A stretch of DNA of 64,000 nucleotides from Streptomyces pristinaespiralis (lineage in GTDB: Bacteria > Actinomycetota > Actinomycetes > Streptomycetales > Streptomycetaceae). The stretch lies in the NCBI RefSeq assembly GCF_001278075.1, contig NZ_CP011340.1, forward strand, positions 6,321,501 to 6,385,500. The letters run 5' to 3'. The notes under the pieces were generated by a model. The model had not been told where the DNA came from. It ran no database searches and worked only from the letters and a program-made list of their open reading frames with translations. Shown here piece after piece: positions 39,279 to 48,362 of this stretch (positions are counted from its first letter, which is position 1; every line of letters begins with the position of its first letter). Both the position numbers and the translations under genes were made by a program.

Positions 39279-40610
39279 ATGTCGAATCTCGTACGTTCGC
39301 GCGTCAGGGCGGTTCCCGCGCCCCACGCGGTTCTGCCCCGCTCCCGCTCCCTGCTGGACGCCGAGGCGATCGCCGTACTGCACCGCGCCGCCCAGGTACT
39401 GCTGGACGACGTGGCCGGCCTGACCACCACCCTCGTCAGCGAGCTGCGCGAGCAGGAACCCGCCTACCGGGCGGCGCTCGAAGCCGACGCGACCGAGGTG
39501 TGGCAGGAGGTGTACCAGTCACTGCGTCACAACATCGCCTCCTTGATCCGCCCCCGCGAGAGCCGGGACGTCGCCCGGCGCACCTCGCGCTCCATCGGCG
39601 CCGCGCGGGCCGAGCAGAACGTGCCGCTCGACGCCGTGCTGCACGCGTTCCGGCTCGGCGGGGCGATGGTGTGGCAGGGCCTCGTGGACGAGACCGCGCG
39701 CCGCCACCCGGAGGACATCCGGCTGCTCGTCCACGTCGCCGCGGACGTGTGGAACTTCGTCGACGAGCACTGTGCCCTCGTCACGGACGCCTACCGCCAG
39801 GCCGAACGCCGGATGGCCTGGCGACGTGAGAACCGGCTGCGGCTGATGACGGCGGCGCTGCTCGACGGCACCGCCCGGATCACCGACCTGCCCGACGCGT
39901 CGGCGATGCTCGAACTGCCGGAGGACGGCCGCTTCGTCGTGATCGCGGCCGCGTCCGCCCATCCGCACGCGCCCGGCCCGCTGGTCACCCTGCCGTCCGG
40001 GACCCCCGTGGTCTGGCACTCCACCCCAGAGGCCGAACTGGGGATCGTGCACCTGGTCGACGCCGCCGCGTCCGGTCCCCGCCGGTGCGAGGACGGCGGC
40101 GACGAGGACGGCCCCGGCGACGGCGCCGCGCCCCGGGGGCCGGCCGACCCCGCCGCCGTCGCCGCGGGGCTGAGCGCCGCCCCCGGCGTCCGCGTGGGGA
40201 TCGGCTCGGCCGTCACCGGGCTCGCCGCGCTCGGCAAGGGGCGAAGACTCGCCGGCACCGCGCTGCGGGCCTGCCCCCGCACCGGCGGTGTCGTCCTCCT
40301 CGACGACCACCTGCCGGCCGCGGTCGTCGTCTCCTCCCCGTCCCTCGGCAGGGCGCTCGCGGAGCGCGTACTGGGACCGCTGTACGCGATCGAGCCGGCC
40401 GACCGCGACCTGCTCGTCGACACGCTCACCGCCTGGCTCGAGGCCGAGGGATCCGCGCAGCGCGCGGCGACGCGGCTCTACTGCCACCGCAACACGGTCC
40501 TCAACCGGCTCCGCCGCTTCGAACAGCTCACCGGCCGCTCGCTGTCCCGTCCGTCCGACGTCGTCGAGGTCTCCCTCGCCCTCACCGCCCGCAGGCTGCT
40601 GGAGCCGTAG
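39279..40610 (+). CDS. PucR/CdaR-like transcriptional regulator
   Basis: 443 residues. A helical N-terminal sensor-like region (LHRAAQVLLDDVAGLTTTLV onward, to ~185), a middle region with an Asp/Gly-rich loop (~255-290), and a C-terminal PucR-type helix-turn-helix (GSAQRAATRLYCHRNTVLNR then LRRFEQLTGRSL). The ATG at 39279 has GGAGG 6 bp upstream. It stands just ahead of a solute:sodium symporter gene, a common arrangement for a local regulator. The ligand is unknown. Confidence 0.88.
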   Translation: MSNLVRSRVRAVPAPHAVLPRSRSLLDAEAIAVLHRAAQVLLDDVAGLTTTLVSELREQEPAYRAALEADATEVWQEVYQSLRHNIASLIRPRESRDVARRTSRSIGAARAEQNVPLDAVLHAFRLGGAMVWQGLVDETARRHPEDIRLLVHVAADVWNFVDEHCALVTDAYRQAERRMAWRRENRLRLMTAALLDGTARITDLPDASAMLELPEDGRFVVIAAASAHPHAPGPLVTLPSGTPVVWHSTPEAELGIVHLVDAAASGPRRCEDGGDEDGPGDGAAPRGPADPAAVAAGLSAAPGVRVGIGSAVTGLAALGKGRRLAGTALRACPRTGGVVLLDDHLPAAVVVSSPSLGRALAERVLGPLYAIEPADRDLLVDTLTAWLEAEGSAQRAATRLYCHRNTVLNRLRRFEQLTGRSLSRPSDVVEVSLALTARRLLEP

Positions 40611-40727
40611 CAGCCGCCGGCCGGGGGTGTGCCGCCGCACATCCCCGGCCGGGCCCCGCCTGTGCACCGGCACCGAAGCGCGGCCGCCCGCTGTACGGGG
40701 ACCGTCCGTACTGGTGACGTGACCGGC

Positions 40728-42377
40728 ATGTCGTCCCATATGCACCCGCTGCCGTCCCTCGCCGCGAGCGCGGGATTCGAGGGCCGGTCCCTCGCGCTCG
40801 TCGTCTTCCTCGCGTTCGTCGCGATCTCGCTCCTGCTCTGCGGCCTGGCCGCCGCCGACCAGGACGACCCGGAGCACTTCTACGCCGGCGGCGCCTCCCT
40901 CGGCCCGGTCGGCGGCGGGCTGGCGGTCGCCGGGGACTACGTCTCCGCCGCCACCCTGCTCAGCACCACCGGTTCCGTCGCCCTCGCCGGCACGGACGGC
41001 ATCCTCTTCGCCCTGGCCACCGTCGGCTCGCTGGTCCTGGTGATGACGGTGCTGGCGAGGCCGCTGCGCGGCAGCGGCATCTACACGCTCGGGGACTTCC
41101 TCACCGAGCGGCTCGCCGACCGCTCCGTGCGCACGGCCCTCGGGATCGCCTCGCTCGTCGTCCTGTTCCCGCTGCTCGTGGTCCAGCTCTCCACGGCCGG
41201 AAAGATCATGACGTCGATGTTCGACCTCCCGGACGGCGCGCTCACCGGCTGCACTGTCGCCAGCGGGCTCCTGATGGTCTGCTACTCCGCCTTCGGCGGG
41301 ATGCGCGGCACGGGCTACATCCAGATCCTCAAGACGTTCGTCGTCCTCGCCGTGGTCCTGCTCGTCGCCGGGCTCGTCCTCGACCGCTTCGGCTGGTCAC
41401 CGGGCTCCCTCTTCGACGCCGCCCGTCAGAGCAGTGGCCGGGGCAGCTCCTACGCCGTGCCGGGCCTGCAGTTCGGGCACGACCTCGCCGGACGGCTGGA
41501 CCTGCTCGGATTCCTGGCCACGCTGGTCCTCGGCGCGGCCTGCATGCCCCACATCACGATGAGGCTGCACCCCATGCGCGGCACGCGCAGCGGCCGCCGC
41601 GCGACCACGTGGGCCGTTGCCCCGGTTGCCCTGCTGTGCCTGTGCGTCGTCGTCATCGGACTCGGTGCCGCGGCCCTCGTCGGCCCGAAGCTGATCACGG
41701 CCTCCGACCCGGGAGGCAACACGTCGCTGCTCATGGTCACCACGGCGCTCGACCCCGAGGCCGGCGGTCCCCGTCACAGCATGCTGTTCGCCGTGGTCGC
41801 CTGCGCCGTCTTCGCCACCACCCTGTCCACGGTCGCCGGCATCACCCTCGCAGCCGCCTCGTCCGTGGCCCGCGACCTCGCCGGTCCCTCGCGCGACGGC
41901 GGCCGCGGACGCCGGTCGATGGCCGGGGAGGTCCGCCTGGCTCGCTGGGCGGTCGCCGTCGTGGGAGCCCTCGCCGTCTTCGTCGCGACGCAGACCTACG
42001 GACGCAACCCGCAGGTGCTGCTCTCGTTCTCGTTCGCCGCGGCGGCCTCCGTGCTGCCGCCGGTGCTGCTGTACGCCATCTTCCGCCGGCACTTCACGGC
42101 CGCCGGGGTGCGCTGGGCGGTGTACGGGACGCTGCCGCTGGTCGCCGTGCTGATGGCCTTCTCGCCGGCGGCGTCGGGCACCCCGATCTCGCTCTTCCCC
42201 GACCGGGACTTCCACTGGTTCCCGCTCCAGACACCCGGCCTGGTCACCATCCCCGCCGGCTTCCTGCTGGCGCTGATCGGCTCGAGACACGTCCCCGTCC
42301 CGGCGCCGCCGGACGCCGGACAGGACACCGGGAGCGGGACGGCGCCCGCGCCGGTCACCTGGGCGGCCGGGCGCTGA
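40728..42377 (+). CDS. Sodium:solute symporter (ActP-like, acetate/monocarboxylate permease)
   Basis: 549 residues with about 13 membrane helices. Family features: [20 protein letters not shown] then [15 protein letters not shown] near the N-terminus, the conserved [11 protein letters not shown], and [11 protein letters not shown]. These match the ActP branch of the SSS family, which imports acetate or pyruvate. The ATG at 40728 is preferred; an in-frame GTG at 40719 is also possible. It is probably controlled by the PucR-like regulator upstream. It converges on the next gene with a shared terminator. Confidence 0.9.
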   Translation: MSSHMHPLPSLAASAGFEGRSLALVVFLAFVAISLLLCGLAAADQDDPEHFYAGGASLGPVGGGLAVAGDYVSAATLLSTTGSVALAGTDGILFALATVGSLVLVMTVLARPLRGSGIYTLGDFLTERLADRSVRTALGIASLVVLFPLLVVQLSTAGKIMTSMFDLPDGALTGCTVASGLLMVCYSAFGGMRGTGYIQILKTFVVLAVVLLVAGLVLDRFGWSPGSLFDAARQSSGRGSSYAVPGLQFGHDLAGRLDLLGFLATLVLGAACMPHITMRLHPMRGTRSGRRATTWAVAPVALLCLCVVVIGLGAAALVGPKLITASDPGGNTSLLMVTTALDPEAGGPRHSMLFAVVACAVFATTLSTVAGITLAAASSVARDLAGPSRDGGRGRRSMAGEVRLARWAVAVVGALAVFVATQTYGRNPQVLLSFSFAAAASVLPPVLLYAIFRRHFTAAGVRWAVYGTLPLVAVLMAFSPAASGTPISLFPDRDFHWFPLQTPGLVTIPAGFLLALIGSRHVPVPAPPDAGQDTGSGTAPAPVTWAAGR

Positions 42378-42386
42378 CCCGGCCGG

Positions 42387-42421
42387 CCCGGCGCGGCCGG
42401 TCCGACCGGTCCCGCGCCGGG
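42387..42421. terminator. Bidirectional hairpin between convergent genes
   Basis: A 10-bp stem (42387-42396 with 42412-42421) encloses a loop that can form an inner CCGGTCCGACCGG stem. It lies between the symporter stop (42377) and the stop of the convergent gene (42431). Confidence 0.65.
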
Positions 42422-42430
42422 GCGTCTGCC

Positions 42431-43063
42431 CTAGAACCCGAGCTTGACCTGACTCAGCCGGGTGACCGCTTCCTTGTCGCCCTCGATGTCGACGCGTGTC
42501 GCGTCCTGCCGACCGAACGCGAACAGCGTCAACTCGCCCGCCTCGCCGGTCACCGTCACCACCGGAGTGCCCTTGTGCGCCACCGCCGTCTGGCCGTTCG
42601 ACCTGCGCAGCACCAGACCGACCGGCGACTTCCGGCCGAGCAGCCGGGCACCCTTCTCGAGCCGCGCCCACAGGGTGTTCTCGAAGACACGGTCCAGCTC
42701 GCGCGGGGTCCACTCCGGCTGCGCCCGGCGCACGTCCTCCGAGTGCACGAAGAACTCCACCGTGTTCGCGGCCTCGTCGATCTGCTTGATCCCGTACAGG
42801 GACATCCGCGGCGGCCCCGTACGGATCAGGTGCACCAGCTCCTCGTACGGCTTGGCGGCGAACTCGGCCTGGATCCGGTCCGCCCGCTCCTTGAGGGCGC
42901 TGAGCAGTATCCCGCCCGCCGCGTCGGGCCTCCGCTCGCGCATCACCACATGGGCCGCGAGGTCTCTGGTCCGCCAGCCCTCGCACAGGGTCGGCGCGTC
43001 CGGGCCGGACGCCTCCAACAGGTCTGCGAACAGGAGTCGTTCACGCTTGGCATGGGTCGACAT
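42431..43063 (-). CDS. TIGR03085-type metal-binding protein (DinB/mycothiol-dependent maleylpyruvate isomerase fold)
   Basis: 210 residues. The N-terminal helical bundle has [20 protein letters not shown], whose His is one of the expected metal ligands, and [19 protein letters not shown], containing a second His. A small C-terminal domain follows ([17 protein letters not shown]). This is the actinobacterial TIGR03085 family, related to mycothiol-dependent enzymes. The reaction is unknown. ATG start at 43063, TAG stop; divergent from hisI with an 84-bp shared promoter region. Confidence 0.87.
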   Translation of the reverse strand: MSTHAKRERLLFADLLEASGPDAPTLCEGWRTRDLAAHVVMRERRPDAAGGILLSALKERADRIQAEFAAKPYEELVHLIRTGPPRMSLYGIKQIDEAANTVEFFVHSEDVRRAQPEWTPRELDRVFENTLWARLEKGARLLGRKSPVGLVLRRSNGQTAVAHKGTPVVTVTGEAGELTLFAFGRQDATRVDIEGDKEAVTRLSQVKLGF

Positions 43064-43147
43064 GCCCGCCAGCGTACGGCGGGGGTACCTGGTCCGCCCA
43101 GTGGACTCACCGCCGGGGACCCTGTTCGACACGGCACAATGGCCCGT

Positions 43148-43510
43148 ATGACCAGCAGTGTCCCCGCAAGCAGCCTCGACCCGGCCATCGCCGCCCGCCT
43201 CAAGCGGAGCCCGGACGGCCTGATCCCCGCCATCGCCCAGCAGTACGACACCGGTGAGGTGCTGATGCTCGGGTGGATGGACGACGAGGCCCTGCACCGC
43301 ACCCTGACCACCGGCCGCTGCACCTACTGGTCCCGCAGCCGCCAGGAGTACTGGGTCAAGGGCGACACCTCGGGCCACTTCCAGCACGTCAGGTCGGTGG
43401 CTCTCGACTGCGACGCCGACACCGTCCTCGTCAAGGTCGACCAGGTCGGCGCCGCCTGCCACACCGGGGCCCGCACCTGTTTCGACGCCGACGTACTCCT
43501 GGACAAGTAG
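43148..43510 (+). CDS. hisI: Phosphoribosyl-AMP cyclohydrolase
   Basis: Opens the purine ring of phosphoribosyl-AMP in histidine synthesis. The 120 residues contain [36 protein letters not shown] and the metal-binding [13 protein letters not shown] with a C-terminal Cys ([12 protein letters not shown]). It is the stand-alone form without a HisE domain. It lies 8.3 kb from the other his genes, only 11 bp before trpE. ATG at 43148; CACAAT about 10 bp upstream could be a -10 giving a very short leader. Confidence 0.97.
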   Translation: MTSSVPASSLDPAIAARLKRSPDGLIPAIAQQYDTGEVLMLGWMDDEALHRTLTTGRCTYWSRSRQEYWVKGDTSGHFQHVRSVALDCDADTVLVKVDQVGAACHTGARTCFDADVLLDK

Positions 43511-43521
43511 GGTCTGCCGCC

Positions 43522-45033
43522 ATGGATCTCGAGACGTTCCGCAAGCTCGCCGCCGACCGCCGCGTCATCCCGGTGAGCCGCCGGCTGCTCGCGGACGGCG
43601 ACACGCCCGTCGGGCTCTACCGCAAGCTCGCCGCGGAGCGCCCCGGCACCTTTCTGCTGGAGTCCGCGGAGAACGGACGCACAGCCCAGTTGTGGTCTCG
43701 CTACTCCTTCATCGGCGTGCGCTCCGACGCCACACTGACCGTCCGCGACGACCAGGCGCACTGGCTGGGCAACGCGCCGGTCGGCGTCCCCACCGAGGGC
43801 GACCCGCTGCACGCGCTGCGCGAGACCGTCCGGACCCTGCACACCCCGCGCGATCTGGCGTCCGGCATGCCGCCCTTCACCGGCGGCATGGTCGGCTACC
43901 TCGGGTACGACATCGTGCGGCGGCTGGAGAAGATCGGCCCCGGCGAGCGCGACGACCTGAAGCTCCCCGAGCTGACGATGCTGCTCACCTCCGACCTCGC
44001 GGTCCTCGACCACTGGGACGGCACGGTCCTGCTGATCGCCAACGCGATCAACCACAACGACCTCGACACCGGCGTCGACGAGGCCCACGCCGACGCCGTC
44101 GCCCGCCTCGACGCCATGGAGGCCGACCTCGCCCGGCCGCTCGCCTCCCCGCCCACCGCCCTGCCCGCCTCCGAACTGCCCGAGTTCTCCGCGCTGTGGG
44201 GCGGGCCCGACTACCAGGCCGCGGTCGAGGACGTCAAAGAGCGGATCAGGGCCGGCGAGGCCTTCCAGGTGGTGCCCTCACAGCGGTTCGAGACCCCGTG
44301 CGCGGCGAGCGCGCTCGACGTCTACCGCGTCCTGCGGGCCACCAACCCCTCGCCGTACATGTACCTCTTCCGCTTCGAGGGCTTCGACGTCGTCGGCTCC
44401 AGCCCCGAAGCGCTCGTCAAGGTCGAGGACGGGCACGCCATGGTCCACCCGATCGCCGGCACCCGGCCCCGCGGGGCCACGCCCCAGGAGGACAACGACC
44501 TCGCGGAGGAACTGCTCGCCGACCCCAAGGAGCGCGCCGAGCACCTGATGCTCGTCGACCTGGGCCGCAACGACCTGGGCCGCGTCTGCGAGCCGGGCAG
44601 CGTCGAGGTCGTCGACTTCATGTCGATCGAGCGGTACTCCCACGTCATGCACATCGTCTCCACCGTCACCGGCAAGGTGGCCGAGGGCCGCACCGCCTTC
44701 GACGTGCTCACCGCCTGCTTCCCGGCCGGCACCCTCTCCGGGGCGCCCAAGCCCCGGGCCATGCAGATCATCGACGAGCTCGAGCCCTCGCGCCGGGGCC
44801 TGTACGGCGGCTGCGTCGGCTACCTGGACTTCGCCGGAGACTCCGACACCGCCATCGCCATCCGTACCGCCCTGCTGCGCGACGGCACGGCGTACGTGCA
44901 GGCCGGCGCGGGTGTGGTGGCCGACTCCGACCCGGTCGCGGAGGACACGGAGTGCCGCAACAAGGCGGCCGCGGTGCTGCGCGCCGTGCACACGGCCAAC
45001 CGCCTGAACGCCCCCGCGAGCGGTAAGGGATAG
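43522..45033 (+). CDS. trpE: Anthranilate synthase component I
   Basis: Makes anthranilate from chorismate with an amidotransferase partner. The 503 residues carry the N-terminal tryptophan-binding motif LLESAEN, suggesting feedback inhibition, and the C-terminal catalytic blocks PSPYMYLFRFEGFDVVGSSP, HPIAGTRPRG, GRNDLGRVCEPGSV and GTLSGAPKPRAM. It directly follows hisI (11-bp gap) and overlaps the next gene by one base. No Trp-rich leader peptide was found upstream. Confidence 0.97.
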   Translation: MDLETFRKLAADRRVIPVSRRLLADGDTPVGLYRKLAAERPGTFLLESAENGRTAQLWSRYSFIGVRSDATLTVRDDQAHWLGNAPVGVPTEGDPLHALRETVRTLHTPRDLASGMPPFTGGMVGYLGYDIVRRLEKIGPGERDDLKLPELTMLLTSDLAVLDHWDGTVLLIANAINHNDLDTGVDEAHADAVARLDAMEADLARPLASPPTALPASELPEFSALWGGPDYQAAVEDVKERIRAGEAFQVVPSQRFETPCAASALDVYRVLRATNPSPYMYLFRFEGFDVVGSSPEALVKVEDGHAMVHPIAGTRPRGATPQEDNDLAEELLADPKERAEHLMLVDLGRNDLGRVCEPGSVEVVDFMSIERYSHVMHIVSTVTGKVAEGRTAFDVLTACFPAGTLSGAPKPRAMQIIDELEPSRRGLYGGCVGYLDFAGDSDTAIAIRTALLRDGTAYVQAGAGVVADSDPVAEDTECRNKAAAVLRAVHTANRLNAPASGKG

Positions 45034-45683
45034 TGGGGTACGTGAGTGCTGTACCCGTACCCCAGCCCCGAGCCGCAGCCGCGACGCCCGCCGCGACCGG
45101 CAGCCGCCGCAGCCTGGCCGCCGCCCTGTTCCTCGGCGCCGTCGGCGCGACCGTCGTCCTGCTCGCCGCCGGCCGGATCTGGGCCGAGGGCAGCGCGTCC
45201 GTCGGCGGCGGAACCGTCTCCCTCGACGCCAAGGGCTCCGACGTCACCGGTGTCCCCACGGCACTCGCGATCGTCGGACTGGCCGCGCTGGTCGCCGTCT
45301 TCGCCGTGCGCCGCGCAGGCCGGCTGCTCGTCGCCGCGCTGCTCGCCCTGAGCGGCGCCGGCGCCGCGACGGCCGCACTGATCGGCGCTTCCGACACCGG
45401 AGCGCTCGACGAGAAGGCCGCCCGCACCACCGGCGACGCCGCCTCCACCGTCGAGGCCCTCACCCACACGGTCTGGCCCTACGTCACCGCGGCGGGCGGT
45501 GTGCTGATCCTGCTCGCCGGGCTGCTCGCCCTCCGCTACGGCCGGCGGTGGCCGTCCATGTCCGGCCGCTACGAGCGCGACGGCAGCCCTCGCGCCCGCA
45601 AGGAACGCCCGGCCGACCCCGACCGTCCCGAGGACCTCTGGAAGGCCCTGGACCGGGGCGAGGACCCGACGCGCGAAGGGTGA
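45033..45683 (+). CDS. Trp-operon-associated membrane protein (TIGR02234 family)
   Basis: 216 residues with four hydrophobic segments (around residues 27-47, 75-92, 96-117 and 145-168) and a charged C-terminal tail (RKERPADPDRPEDLWKAL). Layout and position directly after trpE match the actinobacterial TIGR02234 / Trp_oprn_chp family. The role is unproven. The start is either the GTG at 45033, overlapping the trpE stop, or the GTG at 45042. Confidence 0.85.
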   Translation: MGYVSAVPVPQPRAAAATPAATGSRRSLAAALFLGAVGATVVLLAAGRIWAEGSASVGGGTVSLDAKGSDVTGVPTALAIVGLAALVAVFAVRRAGRLLVAALLALSGAGAATAALIGASDTGALDEKAARTTGDAASTVEALTHTVWPYVTAAGGVLILLAGLLALRYGRRWPSMSGRYERDGSPRARKERPADPDRPEDLWKALDRGEDPTREG

Positions 45684-45786
45684 CCCCCGCGCCGCGCCCG
45701 CCCCGGCGTACGGGACAATGAAGGACGAGCGTCCGGCTCAGCACGAGCACCGGCGCACGAATCGCATCGGAAACGAGGAGCAACTC

Positions 45787-46047
45787 ATGGCGGGCAGCAG
45801 CCACGGACACGGACACACCCCGGCCGCCTGGACCGGCGTCATCATCGCCTTCATCGGCTTCTGTGTCGCAGGCGTCTTCATGGTGGCGAACAGCCCGGCC
45901 GGCTTCTGGGCCGGTTCTGCTCTCATCCTGCTCGGCGCCGTCGTCGGCGGCGCGATGAAGATGGCCGGCCTCGGCACCCCCAAGGAGCCGGACCACGTGG
46001 TGGCGGCCCGTGAGCGCGCGGCGGCGCGGGAGAACGTGACGGCCTGA
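45787..46047 (+). CDS. HGxxPAAW-family small membrane protein
   Basis: 86 residues beginning MAGSSHGHGHTPAAWTGV, the signature after which the family is named. Two membrane helices (residues ~18-38 and 44-62) and a basic C-terminal helix (AARERAAARENV) follow. The ATG at 45787 has GAGGAG 6 bp upstream, so I prefer it to the longer in-frame start at 45718. Found among trp genes in streptomycetes; function unknown. Confidence 0.85.
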   Translation: MAGSSHGHGHTPAAWTGVIIAFIGFCVAGVFMVANSPAGFWAGSALILLGAVVGGAMKMAGLGTPKEPDHVVAARERAAARENVTA

Positions 46048-46069
46048 GGCCTCGCACGCAGATGTCGCA

Positions 46070-46106
46070 CAGCGGCGCAGCCCGGCCAGGCCGGGCTGCG
46101 CCGCTG
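46070..46106 (+). terminator. Terminator after the HGxxPAAW gene
   Basis: A perfect 17-bp stem (46070-46086 with 46090-46106) with a 3-nt loop, starting 23 bp after the stop and ending 25 bp before the next gene. It probably separates the trpE group from the genes that follow. Confidence 0.85.
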
Positions 46107-46130
46107 CCGTCGAACGGGGAGAATCACCGC

Positions 46131-46736
46131 GTGGACCCGACCCCAGCTCCCACCCCGCCCGCCGTCCCGCCGGTCGGCCCTCCGCCCGGCCACCCCGTCA
46201 CGGACCCGGCCGGCGGAGCCGGCACGCGGGACCCCATGACGCAGGCGCAGGCACCCGGCGGGCCCCGGCCGGGCGGCGGTCCCGACCCCCGGACGTGGTC
46301 CGCCGGTGCCGTGCCCGCCGGCGGGCCCGGGCCCGCCCCGTCACCCGCGCGGCGCGTCGCCGCCCCGCTCGCCGTCCTCGCCGGTGTCGCCGCCGCGTTC
46401 GCCTACGTCGGGACCGTCGACCCGAACGAACCGGGCCACTACCCGGTCTGTCCGCTGCTGCGCTTCACCGGCATCTACTGCCCCGGCTGCGGCGGGCTGC
46501 GCAGCGCCCACGCCTTCATCCACGGCGACATCGGCACCGCCCTCGGCGCCAACGCCGTCGCCGTCGTGGGCTACGCGGTCTTCGCCGTCGTGTGGGTGAT
46601 GTGGCTGATTCGCGCCGTACAGGGCCGCCCGCTGCGGATCGGTCTCCCCACCGGATGGTGGTGGGTCATGGGCGGCGCGCTGGTGATCTTCAGCGTGGTG
46701 CGGAACCTGCCGTTCGGCTCGGCGCTGGCTCCATGA
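46131..46736 (+). CDS. DUF2752 membrane protein
   Basis: 201 residues. A Pro/Gly-rich cytoplasmic N-terminus (~75 residues), then three membrane helices. The DUF2752 hallmark [20 protein letters not shown] (Cys-x2-Cys near GGLR) and a downstream aromatic helix ([19 protein letters not shown]) are present. The function is unknown; the CxxC might bind metal or be redox active. GTG at 46131, with GGGGAG about 10 bp upstream. Confidence 0.85.
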   Translation: MDPTPAPTPPAVPPVGPPPGHPVTDPAGGAGTRDPMTQAQAPGGPRPGGGPDPRTWSAGAVPAGGPGPAPSPARRVAAPLAVLAGVAAAFAYVGTVDPNEPGHYPVCPLLRFTGIYCPGCGGLRSAHAFIHGDIGTALGANAVAVVGYAVFAVVWVMWLIRAVQGRPLRIGLPTGWWWVMGGALVIFSVVRNLPFGSALAP

Positions 46737-46851
46737 AGTCCCAGGTAGTGGGACAGGCAGCGGCCGGATGCGGGCCCAGGGCCCTCCTGCGGATACCATC
46801 GACATGGCTGATCCTGATCCATCAACACCGTCCCGGAAGGGGGCCGCTCGC

Positions 46852-47661
46852 GTGAGTGTGCTCGACGAGATCATCGAAGGTGTGCGCGCCGACCTTGCAG
46901 AGCGGCAGGCGCGTGTCAGCCTCGACGAGCTCAAGGAGCGCGCCGCCAAGGCTCCTGCGGCCAAGGACGGCGTCGCCGCGCTGCGCGGTGAGGGCGTCAA
47001 GGTGATCTGCGAGGTCAAGCGCTCCAGCCCCTCCAAGGGCGCGCTCGCCGCGATCGCCGACCCCGCCGGACTCGCCGCCGACTACGAGGCGGGCGGCGCG
47101 GCCGTCATCTCCGTGCTCACCGAGGAGCGCCGCTTCGGCGGATCGCTCGCCGACCTCGAGGCGGTACGCGCCAAGGTCGACATCCCGGTGCTGCGCAAGG
47201 ACTTCATCGTCACCGCGTACCAGCTGTGGGAGGCACGCGCCTACGGTGCCGACGTCGTGCTCCTGATCGTCGCCGCGCTGGACCAGGAGGCCCTGGTCTC
47301 GCTGATCGAGCGCGCCGAATCGATCGGCCTGACCCCGCTGGTCGAGGTGCACGACGAGGACGAGGCCGAGCGGGCCGTCGACGCCGGAGCGAAGATCATC
47401 GGTGTCAACGCGCGGGACCTCAAGACCCTCAAGGTCGACCGCTCGACCTTCGAGCGGGTCGCCCCCGAGATCCCGGCGCACATCGTCAAGATCGCCGAGT
47501 CCGGCGTGCGCGGCCCGCACGACCTGATCGCCTACGCCAACGCCGGCGCCGACGCCGTGCTCGTCGGCGAGTCCCTGGTGACCGGCCGCGACCCGAGGGC
47601 CGCGGTCGCCGACCTGGTGGCCGCTGGCGCCCACCCCGCGCTGCGGCACGGCAGGAACTGA
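46852..47661 (+). CDS. trpC: Indole-3-glycerol phosphate synthase
   Basis: (Beta-alpha)8-barrel enzyme converting CdRP to indole-glycerol phosphate. The 269 residues contain [15 protein letters not shown] (catalytic Lys and Glu), [32 protein letters not shown] and [14 protein letters not shown] start at 46852 after GGAAGGGGG. It is monofunctional, consistent with PriA supplying the TrpF step. Confidence 0.97.
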   Translation: MSVLDEIIEGVRADLAERQARVSLDELKERAAKAPAAKDGVAALRGEGVKVICEVKRSSPSKGALAAIADPAGLAADYEAGGAAVISVLTEERRFGGSLADLEAVRAKVDIPVLRKDFIVTAYQLWEARAYGADVVLLIVAALDQEALVSLIERAESIGLTPLVEVHDEDEAERAVDAGAKIIGVNARDLKTLKVDRSTFERVAPEIPAHIVKIAESGVRGPHDLIAYANAGADAVLVGESLVTGRDPRAAVADLVAAGAHPALRHGRN

Positions 47662-47670
47662 CCCGGTCAT

Positions 47671-47847
47671 GACCGCCGCCGCTCGCAGCCGAGCCCGCCG
47701 GACCACGGGGCCCCGTCCCGCGGTCGTCGGCGTGCCCTCGGCGTGCGCCGGTGCCGTGACCGCCGCCGCCGTCCGCAGCAGAGCCCGCCGGACCACGAGG
47801 CTCCGCCCCGTGCTCCTCGGCGCGCCCTCCGCGTGCGCCGGCCGCAC
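47671..47847 (+). repeat. Diverged 87-90 bp tandem duplication between trpC and trpM
   Basis: Two adjacent units (47671-47757 and 47758-47847) share GACCGCCGCCG, GAGCCCGCCGGACCAC and GCGTGCGCCGG blocks at the same spacing. Read in the frame of trpM each encodes a RSRARRTT...PSACAG segment. This part is either an untranslated spacer or an unusual N-terminal extension of TrpM. Confidence 0.75.
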
Positions 47848-47860
47848 GGTGGCCGCGACG

Positions 47861-48037
47861 GTGGGCGGCGCGCCCCGTGACCCGTACGCCCGCCTCGCCC
47901 GGGGCTGCCGCCCCCGGGGCTGCCGGGCGCCGGCACGACGGGTGCACGGGCGCCGGGTGCGGTACGTGATCGGTGACGAGCCGGGCCAGGTCAACGGAAT
48001 GCGATGGCGCGTGGCCGTGGCGCGGGACGGCCGCTGA
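47861..48037 (+). CDS. trpM: TrpM: small tryptophan-biosynthesis modulator
   Basis: 58 residues from the GTG at 47861 (GTG at 47849 gives 62). It contains DPYARLARGCRPRGCRAPA and GRRVRYVIGDEPGQVNGMRW, basic with two Cys. Its place between trpC and trpB and its size match the small trpX/trpM gene of streptomycetes, reported to modulate tryptophan synthesis. An ATG at 47669 would give 122 residues including the tandem duplication, but lacks a ribosome-binding site. The start is therefore uncertain; the gene itself is well supported by position. Confidence 0.78.
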   Translation: MGGAPRDPYARLARGCRPRGCRAPARRVHGRRVRYVIGDEPGQVNGMRWRVAVARDGR

Positions 48038-48362
48038 GCCGTCCTCGGGGCAGGTTCTTCTTCCCGCTCCGCCCCCGCCCATGACCAGAGGCTCCCCCTA
48101 CGCCTGACGGCGCGGGGGACCCCACCGGACCCCCGTGCCTTCATCGCCGGCGGGGCTGATCTCGCGGAGCGGGATCCAGCCCGCCCGGGGGCACCTCCCA
48201 CGGCCGTCAGGCCGCAGGGGGACACCGAGGCCACCGCGCGAAGCGCGGTACCGGGGTACGGGCGGAGCCCGGTCATGGGAAGGGGCGGGGCGAGGACACG
48301 CCCGCCGCAGGCGCCACCCGTGTCGCCCACCTCTTCCGTTTCCCGACAAGGAGCGCGTCGCC
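48038..48362. other. trpM-trpB intergenic region with repeat elements
   Basis: 325 bp without a gene. It contains an imperfect inverted pair, TCCCCCTACGCCTGACGGC (48093-48111) against GCCGTCAGGCCGCAGGGGGA (48204-48223). Next to it is a GCGAAGCGCGGT...CGGGCGGAGCCCGG element (around 48236-48272) whose relative appears at 53083-53125. The sequence just before trpB (TTCCCGACAAGGAGCG) provides its ribosome-binding site. Confidence 0.65.
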
